Assembly (NCBI GenBank): GCA_014799845.1
Contig: JAAVHF010000014.1
Coordinates: 11,312 to 53,102, forward strand
From: Oscillibacter sp.
GTDB lineage: Bacteria > Bacillota > Clostridia > Oscillospirales > Oscillospiraceae
Reading direction: 5' to 3'
Length of the DNA: 41,791 bases
Shown here: positions 18,398-27,989 of the stretch, piece by piece
How positions within the stretch are numbered: the first letter of the stretch is position 1
How the letters are laid out: every line of letters starts with the position of its first letter
Position numbers and translations under genes: made by a program
The notes under the pieces: generated by a model
Seen by the model: the letters and a program-made list of their open reading frames with translations, nothing else
Told to the model about the DNA's origin: nothing
Databases searched by the model: none

Positions 18398-20812
18398 ATG
18401 ACAGGCAAACCCAGACAGCCGCAGGAAGCGGCGGCCCCCAAAAAGAAGAAATCCAAGCAGCCCAACTCGTCCCGCCTGGCTACGCGGGTGATCCAGCGGC
18501 GGACCCTGGCGCTGCTGCTGGTGTTCGGCGTGGGAACGTTTCTGGCGCTGTTCGGAAAGGCTTACGACCTGACCATCGTCCAGCACAACCAGCTCCAGGA
18601 CGGCGCGTCCAGCCAGCAGATGCGCAGCACCGTCATCTCCGCCTCCCGGGGGTCCATTCTGGACCGCAACGGCGTGACGCTGGCGGTGTCCGCCTCGGCG
18701 GATACCATCTTCATTGACCCCAACGCCATCCAGAAGTATGCCGACCAGCTGGATAAGGCGCGGGCCCAGAAACTGGTGGACGGCCTCAAGGACGGCGAGA
18801 AGCTGCCCATGAGCGGCCAGGAGTACAAGGACCTGCTGGCCAGCCGCCTCTCGGAGATCCTGGAAATTGACCCGCAGAAGATTTACGATAATATGGCAAA
18901 GACCAACTGGATGTACGCGAAGCTGAAAGAACGGGTGGATAAGGACGTCAGCGACAAGGTCCGGGAGTTCATCACCGACAACGAGACCGGCGCGTCCCTC
19001 CAGGGGGTCCACCTGGAGGCGGACTCCAAGCGGTACTATCCCCGTTCCTCCCTGGCCTCCCACGTCATTGGTTTCCTGGACGGCGACAACCAGGGGGCCT
19101 ATGGCCTGGAGGCGCTGTACAACGAGGAGCTGGAGGGAACCGCCGGCCTGACCGTCACGGCCAAGGAGGCCGGCGGCTCGGAGATCATGTTCCAGTATGA
19201 GCAGTACTACGACGCCGAGGAAGGCCATACCATTGTGACCACCATCGACAGCACCATGCAGTACTATCTGGAGCGGGGCCTGGAGGACATGACCGCCGAG
19301 TTCGGGGCCAAAAACGGGGCCTGCGGCATCATGCTGGACCCCAAGACGGGGGCTATCTACGCCATTGCCTCCACGCCCAATTACGATCTGAACAGCCCCC
19401 GGGAGGTCTATACGGAGAGGTTAAAGACCCAGCTGGCCGAGACTGACGAAGAAAATCCGCCGGAGGAGGGCAGCGAGCACTCCGACGCCTACTGGACGTT
19501 GCTGGGCCAGATGCAGAACCTTCAGTGGCGCAACAAGGCGGTCAACGACGGCTATGAGCCCGGTTCCACCTTCAAGACCCTGACCCTGGCCATGGCTGTG
19601 GAAGAGGGGGTCGCCACCCTTAACAGCTCCTACTACTGCGGCGGCTTTCTGACGATTGATACTTGGGACATCCACTGCTCCAACAAAAACGGACACGGAC
19701 AGCAGACCCTGGAGGAGGCGGTGGGCCACTCCTGCAACCCGGCTTTTATGAAAATGGCCCTGGGCGTTGGCTCCGCCACATTCTATGACTATCTGGAGCA
19801 GTTCGGCCTGTTTGCGCCCACCGGCGTGGACCTTCAGGGCGAGGGCACCGGCGTTTTTACCGACCGCAAGACGTTTTGCAGCCATGACATCGATCTGGCC
19901 GTCTATTCCTTCGGCCAGCGATTCAACGTCACGCCCATTCAGCTCATCACCGCCCAGGCGGCCTGCATCAACGGCGGGTATCTCTATCAGCCCTATGTGG
20001 TGGAGAAGGAGCTGGATGTCGATGGCAACGTGGTCAAACAGCACGACTCCACCCCCGTGCGGCAGGTAGTCAGCGAGGAGACCTCCGCTTTGGTGCGGGA
20101 GTGTCTGGAGTACGTAGTCTCCGATGGCGGCGGAAAGAACGGGCAGGTCACCGGCTACCGCATTGGCGGAAAGACCGGTACGGCCGACAAGGGCGACACC
20201 GGCGACGTGGTGGTTTCCTTCATGTGCTTTGCCCCCGCTGACGATCCGCAGGTCATCATGCTGCTGGCTATGGACACCCCCGCCCGGCAGGACGTAACGG
20301 GCGTCTTTGTCTCCGGCGGCAACTACGTTGCCCCCACGGCCTCCAAGATCATGGCGGACGTCCTGCCCTATCTGGGCGTCTCGCCCCAGTACAGCGAGGA
20401 CAACCAGACCGCCGCCGAGGGCACCGTGCCCTACGTGGTGGGTATGACAAAGGACGAGGCCGCGGAGAAGCTGTCCAGCTATGGCTTCGCCTCCTACCGC
20501 GTCATCGGCGACGGCGAGACCGTCACCGACCAGACCCCGGCCGGAGGAGCCATCGTTCCCACCGGCGCGGAGATCATTCTGTATATGGGCGCGGAAAAGT
20601 CCAACGAGCTGCGTACCGTGCCCAATGTGGTGGGCATGTCCGCCGACGAGGCCAACCGTGCCCTGGTCAACGCCGGCCTCATTATGAAGGCCACCGGTTC
20701 CAGCGGCAGGGGCACGAGGGCCATCAGCCAGTCCCTGGCCTCCGGCACGGAGGTCAGCGCCGGAACGGTGGTGACCGTGCAGATGGGCGCCATGACGAAT
20801 ATCGCGGACTGA
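18398..20812 (+). CDS. spoVD: Class B PBP (SpoVD/FtsI-like) with two C-terminal PASTA domains
   Basis: RGSILDRNGVTLAVSASADTIF, YEPGSTFKTLTL (SxxK), KTGTADKG, VPYVVGMTKDEAAEKLSSYG and VPNVVGMSADEANRALVNAG. Start at 18398 with AAGGAGGAG RBS. Confidence 0.9.
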   Translation: MTGKPRQPQEAAAPKKKKSKQPNSSRLATRVIQRRTLALLLVFGVGTFLALFGKAYDLTIVQHNQLQDGASSQQMRSTVISASRGSILDRNGVTLAVSASADTIFIDPNAIQKYADQLDKARAQKLVDGLKDGEKLPMSGQEYKDLLASRLSEILEIDPQKIYDNMAKTNWMYAKLKERVDKDVSDKVREFITDNETGASLQGVHLEADSKRYYPRSSLASHVIGFLDGDNQGAYGLEALYNEELEGTAGLTVTAKEAGGSEIMFQYEQYYDAEEGHTIVTTIDSTMQYYLERGLEDMTAEFGAKNGACGIMLDPKTGAIYAIASTPNYDLNSPREVYTERLKTQLAETDEENPPEEGSEHSDAYWTLLGQMQNLQWRNKAVNDGYEPGSTFKTLTLAMAVEEGVATLNSSYYCGGFLTIDTWDIHCSNKNGHGQQTLEEAVGHSCNPAFMKMALGVGSATFYDYLEQFGLFAPTGVDLQGEGTGVFTDRKTFCSHDIDLAVYSFGQRFNVTPIQLITAQAACINGGYLYQPYVVEKELDVDGNVVKQHDSTPVRQVVSEETSALVRECLEYVVSDGGGKNGQVTGYRIGGKTGTADKGDTGDVVVSFMCFAPADDPQVIMLLAMDTPARQDVTGVFVSGGNYVAPTASKIMADVLPYLGVSPQYSEDNQTAAEGTVPYVVGMTKDEAAEKLSSYGFASYRVIGDGETVTDQTPAGGAIVPTGAEIILYMGAEKSNELRTVPNVVGMSADEANRALVNAGLIMKATGSSGRGTRAISQSLASGTEVSAGTVVTVQMGAMTNIAD

Positions 20813-20872
20813 CGGGTCCGCACACTCCGAATCTCAATTTATAACGAATGACGAAAGAGCAGGCGGCATACC

Positions 20873-22327
20873 ATGAAGTTAGGTGAATTACTGCAAGGCA
20901 TTGATATTCTGGAACTCCACGCGGACCCGGAACTGGAGATCACCGGCGTCAGCTACGATTCCCGGCAGACCGGACCCGGCGGCCTCTTTGTGGCCGTCGC
21001 CGGCTACGAGACCGATGGGCACCGGTTCATCCCCATGGCGCTGGAGAAGGGCGCGGCCTGCGTCCTCTGCCAGCAAAAGCCGGAGGGGGAGGTCCCTTAT
21101 GCGCTGACCGGCGACAGCCGCGCCGCTCTGGCCCGGCTGGGCAGGAACTGGTTCGGTGATCCCGCCGCGTCCATGGTCATGGTGGGCGTTACCGGAACCA
21201 ACGGGAAGACCACCACCACCTACCTGCTCAAGGGTATTCTGGAAAAGTGCCTGAACGCCAAAGTCGGCCTGATTGGCACCAATCAGAACATGATTGGAGA
21301 CGAGGTCCTCCACACCGAGCGCACCACCCCGGAGTCCTTTGAGCTTCAGGCGCTCTTCCGCTCCATGGCGGACGCGGGCTGCACCCATGTGGTCATGGAG
21401 GTGTCCTCCCACGCGCTCTGCCTCCAGCGGGTGGCCGGGATCGATTTTGCCGTGGGCCTTTTCACCAACCTCAGCCAGGACCACCTGGACTTCCATCATA
21501 CCATGGAGGCCTACTGCGACGCGAAGGCCCTTTTATTCCGTCAGAGCGAAAAGGGCGTATACAACGCCGACGATCCCTGGGCCTCCCGGGTGACGAAAGA
21601 CGCGCCCTGTCCGCTCCTCTCCTTCGGCGAGCGGGCCGGGGATCTGCGGGCGGACAATGTGCGCCTCGCGGTGGACGGCGTGTCCTTTGACGCTTCCTGC
21701 GATGGGGAGACGGTCCCTGTCCATGTAGGCATCCCCGGCGGGTTCACGGTCTACAACGCCCTGGGCGTACTGGCGGCGGCAAAGGCATTGGGCGTATCCC
21801 TGGCGGAGGCCGCGGAAGTCCTTGCCGCCAGCGGGGGCGTAAAGGGCCGGGTAGAGGTCGTGCCCGTCCCCTGGGATTATACCATCCTCATTGACTACGC
21901 GGTTACACCCGATGCGATCGAAAACGTCCTGACCACTGTCCGGGGCTTTGCGGAGGGCCGGGTGGTGATCCTCTTCGGCTGCGGCGGCGACCGCGACCGG
22001 GGCAAGCGTCCCAAGATGGGCGAAATCGCCGCCCGGCTGGCGGACTTTGTGGTCGTTACCTCCGACAACCCCCGCACCGAGGACCCGGACTTCATTATCT
22101 CTGAGATCCTGCCGGGGCTGGAGGGCACGGCGACCCCCTATGTAGTGGAACCGGACCGGGTAAAGGCCATCCGCTACGCCATGGACCACGCTCGGCCCAA
22201 GGACGTTATCATTCTGGCCGGAAAGGGCCATGAGACCTATCAGATCATCGGCCGCGAAAAGCGCCACCTGGACGAGCGGGAAGTGGTGGCGGAGTATATT
22301 GCTTCCGCATTAAAAATGCAGAAATAA
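20873..22327 (+). CDS. murE: UDP-N-acetylmuramoyl-tripeptide synthetase MurE
   Basis: GVTGTNGKTTTTYLLKGIL, MEVSSHAL, DYAVTPDAIENVL, TSDNPRTEDP. Confidence 0.93.
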   Translation: MKLGELLQGIDILELHADPELEITGVSYDSRQTGPGGLFVAVAGYETDGHRFIPMALEKGAACVLCQQKPEGEVPYALTGDSRAALARLGRNWFGDPAASMVMVGVTGTNGKTTTTYLLKGILEKCLNAKVGLIGTNQNMIGDEVLHTERTTPESFELQALFRSMADAGCTHVVMEVSSHALCLQRVAGIDFAVGLFTNLSQDHLDFHHTMEAYCDAKALLFRQSEKGVYNADDPWASRVTKDAPCPLLSFGERAGDLRADNVRLAVDGVSFDASCDGETVPVHVGIPGGFTVYNALGVLAAAKALGVSLAEAAEVLAASGGVKGRVEVVPVPWDYTILIDYAVTPDAIENVLTTVRGFAEGRVVILFGCGGDRDRGKRPKMGEIAARLADFVVVTSDNPRTEDPDFIISEILPGLEGTATPYVVEPDRVKAIRYAMDHARPKDVIILAGKGHETYQIIGREKRHLDEREVVAEYIASALKMQK

Positions 22328-22379
22328 TTGCTGAACATAAGGAAAGCGCCTGACGCGGTCAGGACAGAGGGAGAGTTTT

Positions 22380-23360
22380 ATGGAAATGATTATTGCCTGC
22401 GTTCTCAGCTTTGCCGTCACGGCCCTGTTGGGGCGGTGGGTGATCCTGCCCGCCCTGCGGCGGCTGAAGGCCGGCCAGGAGATCCGGGCCGTGGGGCCCA
22501 AGTGGCACGCCACCAAGGCCGGCACGCCCACCATGGGCGGACTGATGTTCATTATCGGCATTGCCGTGGCCATCACGGTTTCCGGCTGGCAGGGGCTGCT
22601 GGAGGGGAACCTGACCCATATCTATTTGTTCCTGTTTTCCTCCGTCTTTGGCGTCATCGGGTTTCTGGACGACTTTGAAAAGGTGAAGCGCCACCAGAAC
22701 CTGGGTCTGACGGCCATCCAGAAGTTCCTGCTCCAGCTGGCCGCGGCCATTCTGTTCCTGATGCTCATGCGCTTTGAGGGACACATCGCGCCTCACCTGT
22801 ATGTTCCGTTTATCAACGTGGATCTGACCCTCAGCTGGCCGCTGTATATGGTGTTCTGCGCTTTTGTGATTGTGGGCGCGGTCAACGCGGTGAACATTAC
22901 CGACGGCCTGGACGGTCTCGCGGCCTCCGTCACCGTGCCGGTGTCCCTGTTCTACGTGACGGCGGCGGCCTGGTGGGGGATCACCCAGATGGGCGTATTT
23001 GCCGGTGCGGTACTGGGGGGGCTGCTGGCTTTCCTGCTCTTCAACGCGCACCCGGCCAAGGTGTTCATGGGGGATACCGGCTCCCTGTTTCTGGGCGGCG
23101 CGGTGGCGGGTATGGCTTTTGCCATCGACCTGCCCCTGATCCTGGTCCCGGTGGGGATCGTCTACATTATTGAGACCCTGTCCGATATTTTGCAGGTTGG
23201 TTACTTCAAGCTGACCCACGGCAAGAGGATATTCAAAATGGCGCCCATTCACCATCACTTTGAGATGTGCGGATGGAGCGAGGTGAAGATCGTCACGGTG
23301 TTCACGGCGGTGTCCGCGGTTTTCTGTGCGCTGGCCGCGTTGGGGATCATGACGATTTGA
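22380..23360 (+). CDS. mraY: Phospho-N-acetylmuramoyl-pentapeptide-transferase MraY
   Basis: GTPTMGGLMFI, GFLDDFEKVKRHQNLGLT, VNITDGLDGLA, GDTGSLFLGGAV, APIHHHFEMCGWSE. Confidence 0.97.
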   Translation: MEMIIACVLSFAVTALLGRWVILPALRRLKAGQEIRAVGPKWHATKAGTPTMGGLMFIIGIAVAITVSGWQGLLEGNLTHIYLFLFSSVFGVIGFLDDFEKVKRHQNLGLTAIQKFLLQLAAAILFLMLMRFEGHIAPHLYVPFINVDLTLSWPLYMVFCAFVIVGAVNAVNITDGLDGLAASVTVPVSLFYVTAAAWWGITQMGVFAGAVLGGLLAFLLFNAHPAKVFMGDTGSLFLGGAVAGMAFAIDLPLILVPVGIVYIIETLSDILQVGYFKLTHGKRIFKMAPIHHHFEMCGWSEVKIVTVFTAVSAVFCALAALGIMTI

Positions 23361-23434
23361 TCCGAAGCGTAGAATTTTTGCCTGGTATTCCGATTTGTAT
23401 ATGTCCCGGACCCTCGTGAAAGGAGGCGGCATCC

Positions 23435-24742
23435 ATGGCGCGGAAAAAGTCCCGGCCAATCAATCCCAGAAGCGGCATTCCGCTGACCCGTGACGAGTAC
23501 CGTCAGCTCAAGCGTCAGAAGGAGCGGGAGGACCGCCGCAGGCGCCAGGAGGCCTGGGAGGCCGCCCGGGGCCCGATGGATATGCCGTTTTTGATACTGG
23601 CGCTGATGCTGCTGGGGATCGGTCTTATCATGCTGCTGTCGGCAAGTTTTCCCTCGGCCCAGTCCAGCGCCAATCTGAAAAATGACGCGCTGTACTTTTT
23701 CAAACGGCAGGGGTTTTTCGCGGTGGTCGGCATAGGCCTTACGCTGGCGGTATCCAAGATCAACTACGAGCGGCTGCGTGGACTGGCGACGCTGGCGCTG
23801 TACGGCTCGCTGGGGCTGCTGGTGCTGGTCGTCATCCCAGGCCCGAACAAATACGGGCGGCTGCTGGCTCTGGGTGAGAACGGCGCGGCCCGCTGGCTGG
23901 GCATTCCCAACACGACCTTCACCTTTCAGCCGTCAGAGGTGGCGAAGCTGGGCATTATCATCTACTTTGCCGAGTCCATCTCCAGAAAGAAGGAGAAGAT
24001 GAAATCCTTCCGTGAGGGCTTTCTGCCCCACATTATCCCGCTGGCGGCGATGGTGCTGCTGACTCTGATCGAACCCCACTTTTCGGGCGCGGTGCTGATC
24101 CTGGGTATCGGCGCGGCGATGATGGTGGTAGGCGGCATCCACTGGGGCTGGATCGCCTTTGGAGCGGGCGGCCTGGGGCTTGGCGCATACCTCCTGTTTT
24201 TCACGGAAGCGATTGACAACATTTTCAAAGCGATCAATTATAATGCTTCCCGCCTCATGGTGTGGCGGGACCCCTTCGGCGGCGACCTGGAATTCCGCCG
24301 CAGCCATGCCTGGCAGACCATCCAAAGCCTGTATGCGATCGGCTCCGGCGGACTGCTGGGGGTAGGCCTGGGGAAGAGCCGGCAGAAGTTCGGCTATCTC
24401 CCCGAGGCGCAGAACGATTACATTTTCGCGGTTGTTCTGGAGGAGCTGGGACTGGTAGGCGGGGCGCTGATTATGGTGCTGTTCGCGCTGTTGATTATCC
24501 GGGGATTCTGGCTGGCCATTCATGCCAGGGACCGTTTCGGCAGTCTGCTGGCCGTGGGTGTTACCACCCAGATCGCGCTGCAAACGTTTCTGAATATCGC
24601 CGTTGTAACCAATTTTATGCCGTCCACGGGAATTTCGCTGCCATTCTTCAGTTACGGCGGTACGGCTCTGCTGATTCAGATGGTGGAAGTTGGCATTGTA
24701 CTATCGGTGTCGCGGCAGATCCCGGCGCCAAAGGCGCGATAG
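23435..24742 (+). CDS. ftsW: SEDS peptidoglycan polymerase FtsW/SpoVE
   Basis: QPSEVAKLGIIIYFA, HAWQTIQSLYAIGSGGLLGVGLGKSRQKFGYLPEAQNDYIFAVVLEELGL, FMPSTGISLPFFSYGGTALL. Confidence 0.94.
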   Translation: MARKKSRPINPRSGIPLTRDEYRQLKRQKEREDRRRRQEAWEAARGPMDMPFLILALMLLGIGLIMLLSASFPSAQSSANLKNDALYFFKRQGFFAVVGIGLTLAVSKINYERLRGLATLALYGSLGLLVLVVIPGPNKYGRLLALGENGAARWLGIPNTTFTFQPSEVAKLGIIIYFAESISRKKEKMKSFREGFLPHIIPLAAMVLLTLIEPHFSGAVLILGIGAAMMVVGGIHWGWIAFGAGGLGLGAYLLFFTEAIDNIFKAINYNASRLMVWRDPFGGDLEFRRSHAWQTIQSLYAIGSGGLLGVGLGKSRQKFGYLPEAQNDYIFAVVLEELGLVGGALIMVLFALLIIRGFWLAIHARDRFGSLLAVGVTTQIALQTFLNIAVVTNFMPSTGISLPFFSYGGTALLIQMVEVGIVLSVSRQIPAPKAR

Positions 24743-24905
24743 GAAAATGGTCTTCGGCCATCCCGGGAGGCCCCGTGTGCAGGACGGTAGGGCCCGCCTG
24801 TGGCGGGCTTAGCGCTAAAAGCGCCGCGGGCGGCGGCACAGCCGGGATAAGAATAGAGCCCATACCGCCTCAAGGGGGCGGTAAAGAGAAGCGAGGTGGA
24901 AAACC

Positions 24906-26042
24906 ATAAAAGTAGTGTTTACCTGCGGCGGCACAGCGGGTCACGTAAACCCCGCGTTAGCCCTGGCGGGGCTGATAAAGGAACGAAAACCGGACAGTGA
25001 GATATTATTTGTCGGAGCCCACCGGGGCATCGAAAGACAACTCATTGAGACGGCGGGCTGGCCCTTCCGGGCCGTTGAAATCTCCAGCTTCCACCGCTCT
25101 TTCAAGCCAAAAGAACTGAAGCATAACATCATCTCTCTCCGCAATCTGCTCCGTTCTCCGAGGGAAGCGAAGGAGCTGTTAAGGGAATTTCCCGCCGACC
25201 TGGTGGTGGGCACCGGCGGCTACGCCAGCTACCCCATGATCCGCGCCGCCTCCAGGCTGGGCATCCCCACCGCCATCCATGAATCCAATGCCATCCCCGG
25301 CCTGACCACCCGCCTGTTGGAAAACCATACGGACCTCATCATGGTGGGCTTTGAAGAGTGCCGGAAAAACTACAAGCACCCCGGCAAGGTCCTGGTCACC
25401 GGCACCCCGGTGCGGGGAGACTTCTTCCTCCTGACCAAAAAGCAGGCCAAACAAAAGTTGGGGATGGACGATGGCCGCCCACTGATCGTCTCCTTCTTCG
25501 GAAGCCTTGGGGCCGAGGTGATGAACCGGGAAATGGCCCAGTTTCTGGCCCTGGAAGTGAAAGACGGTCTGCCTTTCCACCATGTCCACGGGGCGGGAGC
25601 CATCGGCTGCAAGCATATGGGCGGATACCTGGCGGAAGCGAAAATAGATTTGAGCCGGACACCGGAGCTGGAAGTCCGGGAGTACATCCAGAACATGTGC
25701 GAGCTCATGCGGGCCGCCGATCTGGTGATCTGCCGGGCAGGGGCCAGCACCATCAGCGAACTGACCGCACTGGGCGTGCCCGCCGTTATCATTCCTTCGC
25801 CCAACGTGACCCATAATCATCAGGAATCCAACGCCCGGGTCCTGTCCGACGCCGGAGGCGCGGCATTGGTGCTGGAGAAGGACAGCAGCGGCCAGCAGCT
25901 CTACGACGCCGCCTGCGGCATTCTCCATGACGAGGCCCGGCGGAAGAAGATGAGCGCCGCCATGGCCTCGCTGGGATCGATCGACGCGGCGGAAAAGATC
26001 TATACCGCCGTCATGGCCCTGCGCCATCCGGGCAAAAAGTAG
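24906..26042 (+). CDS. murG: MurG glycosyltransferase, probable AUA start (ORF track first GTG at 24915)
   Basis: (I)KVVFTCGGTAGHVNPALALAGLI...GTGGYASYPMIRAASRLGIPTAIHESNAIPG; GAGGTGG SD 6 nt before ATA at 24906. Confidence 0.88.
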   Translation: MKVVFTCGGTAGHVNPALALAGLIKERKPDSEILFVGAHRGIERQLIETAGWPFRAVEISSFHRSFKPKELKHNIISLRNLLRSPREAKELLREFPADLVVGTGGYASYPMIRAASRLGIPTAIHESNAIPGLTTRLLENHTDLIMVGFEECRKNYKHPGKVLVTGTPVRGDFFLLTKKQAKQKLGMDDGRPLIVSFFGSLGAEVMNREMAQFLALEVKDGLPFHHVHGAGAIGCKHMGGYLAEAKIDLSRTPELEVREYIQNMCELMRAADLVICRAGASTISELTALGVPAVIIPSPNVTHNHQESNARVLSDAGGAALVLEKDSSGQQLYDAACGILHDEARRKKMSAAMASLGSIDAAEKIYTAVMALRHPGKK

Positions 26043-26103
26043 CAGTTTCCTCCCATCCGCATACCATGGATTAGTTTGATAAATCCATAGGCGGAGGGGT
26101 ATT

Positions 26104-27354
26104 ATGAAGCATATCGTTATCCAGGGAGGGCGGAGACTGGAAGGGACGCTGACAGTCCAGGGGGCCAAAAACAGCGTTCTTCCCATTCTGGCCGCCACCA
26201 TCCTGCATCCGGGGCGCACGGTGCTGCGGGGCTGTCCCCATCTCAGCGACGTGGAGGCCAGCATCAGCATCCTCCGCCACCTGGGCTGCAAGGCGGACTG
26301 GGAGGGGGAGGAGCTGGCGGTGGACGCGTCCACCCTTGACCGGTGGGACGTCCCCGACCATCTGATGCGGGAAATGCGCTCCTCGGTGGTGTTCCTTGGG
26401 GCCATTCTGGCCCGGATGGGCTGGGCGGAGATGAGCCACCCCGGCGGCTGCGAGCTTGGCCCGCGGCCCATTGACATGCACCTTTCGGCTCTGCGGCAGC
26501 TGGGAGCCCAGCTGCGGGAGGAGAGCGGATGCCTGCGGTGTACGGCGCGGCACATGACGGGACGGGAGATCGTCCTGAGTATGCCCAGCGTGGGAGCCAC
26601 GGAGAATGCCATGCTGGCCGCCTGCGGCGCGGAAGGGGAGACCGTTCTGGTCAACGCCGCCCGGGAGCCGGAGATCGCGGACCTTCAGGATTTCCTGTGC
26701 GGCATGGGCTGCAAGGTCCGGGGGGCGGGCAGCTCCACCATCTGCATCCAGGGCGGGCAGCCCACCCACGACGTGACCCACGCCATCATGCCCGACCGGA
26801 TCGTAGCGGCTACATATTTGGCTGCCGCGGCGGCGGCAGGCGGCGAGGTAGAACTGCGGCGGGTCAGCCACGGACATCTGTCCACCGTGACCGCCGCCCT
26901 CCACGCCGCCGGGTGTCAGATTTCCGGCGGGGAGGGACAGGTGGTCCTTCGTTCAGAGGGGCGGCTTCGCTCCATTGGCACCGTCCGCACGGCGCCCTAT
27001 CCCGGTTTTCCCACCGACGCCCAGGCGGTCCTGATGGCCGCGCTTCTGCGCGCCCAGGGCGCTACGGTCTTTGTAGAGAATATATTCGAGAACCGCTACC
27101 GGCATGTGGATGAATTGTGCCGAATGGGGGCGGATATCAGCGTAGCGGGCCGGGTGGCAGTCGTTACCGGTGTACCCGCGCTCTGCGGAGCGCAGGTACG
27201 GTGTACGGATCTGCGGGGCGGCGCGGCCCTTCTGGTGGCGGGCCTCATGGCCCAGGGGGAGACCAGGATTGGGGATATTTTTCATATTCAGCGGGGATAT
27301 GAGGATCCCGTAAGGGATCTCCGCGCCCTGGGCGCGGAGATCTGGATGGAGTAA
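26104..27354 (+). CDS. murA: UDP-N-acetylglucosamine 1-carboxyvinyltransferase MurA
   Basis: VQGAKNSVLPILAATIL, catalytic-Cys loop HPGGCELGPRPIDMHL, PYPGFPTDAQ, IFENRYRHVDEL. Confidence 0.9.
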   Translation: MKHIVIQGGRRLEGTLTVQGAKNSVLPILAATILHPGRTVLRGCPHLSDVEASISILRHLGCKADWEGEELAVDASTLDRWDVPDHLMREMRSSVVFLGAILARMGWAEMSHPGGCELGPRPIDMHLSALRQLGAQLREESGCLRCTARHMTGREIVLSMPSVGATENAMLAACGAEGETVLVNAAREPEIADLQDFLCGMGCKVRGAGSSTICIQGGQPTHDVTHAIMPDRIVAATYLAAAAAAGGEVELRRVSHGHLSTVTAALHAAGCQISGGEGQVVLRSEGRLRSIGTVRTAPYPGFPTDAQAVLMAALLRAQGATVFVENIFENRYRHVDELCRMGADISVAGRVAVVTGVPALCGAQVRCTDLRGGAALLVAGLMAQGETRIGDIFHIQRGYEDPVRDLRALGAEIWME

Positions 27355-27395
27355 GGGGCAAAGCCCCTTACGACCCCGGTTTGATAGGCAGTTCT

Positions 27396-27953
27396 TTCGC
27401 GCCGTTCCGGTGCGAGGGGGAGTGGTTTCTATTCGATACCCCGGGGCTTACGCGGCCCCGGACCCCGCGCCTACTTTTTGTGTGAACAAAAAGTAGGCAA
27501 AAAATCACTTAAACCTGGCGGTTTAAGAATCCCTTATATTTACGGGGGTTAGTCACCATTGGGCGGTGATTTGGGGGATTAGGTGCCCCTGAGTTGGAAA
27601 TTGTCCTTCTAGTGGCTTGGTGGTTGAAGAACTCCGCCTGCCGGCCTGTTAAAGAGAGACTGCCCTGCAAGGGGGATCGTCTATCGTAGCTGCTCCGGGA
27701 GTTCCCAGAGCGATGCGGTAGGGACTCCCGAATACGTCCTCGGATAGCCGATTCGCTCCATACACGGGGACCAGTCAATTTAGACCGGACAGACTACAGG
27801 ACAAGCGCAAAGCAAAACAGCCCGTTAGGGGATTCTCAAGGGCGGCGAAGCCCCCTTGAGGGTGCTTTTGCTACTTTTCGCACAAGCGAAAAGTAGGCCC
27901 GTCCCCGCCCCGCAGGGGCGGTACGGAATTCGTCCCGACGGCACAGAAGCCAA
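27396..27953 (-). repeat. Dispersed hairpin-arm element, copy E (full unit in opposite orientation to D, between murA and ftsQ)
   Basis: H0 TTCGCGCCgttccGGTGCGA (27396-27415), H1 CCGGGGC..GGCCCCGG (27441-27461), H2 CCTACTTTTTGT/ACAAAAAGTAGG (27470-27497), H3 CTTAAACCtggcGGTTTAAG (27508-27527); other end H3 CTCAAGGG..CCCTTGAG (27835-27860), H2 27871-27897, H0 CCGCCCCgcaGGGGCGG (27905-27921); core on minus strand at 27783-27811. Confidence 0.87.
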
Positions 27954-27989
27954 AAAACCTCGCTATTACAAAAGAAAGGAGCGCCTGCC

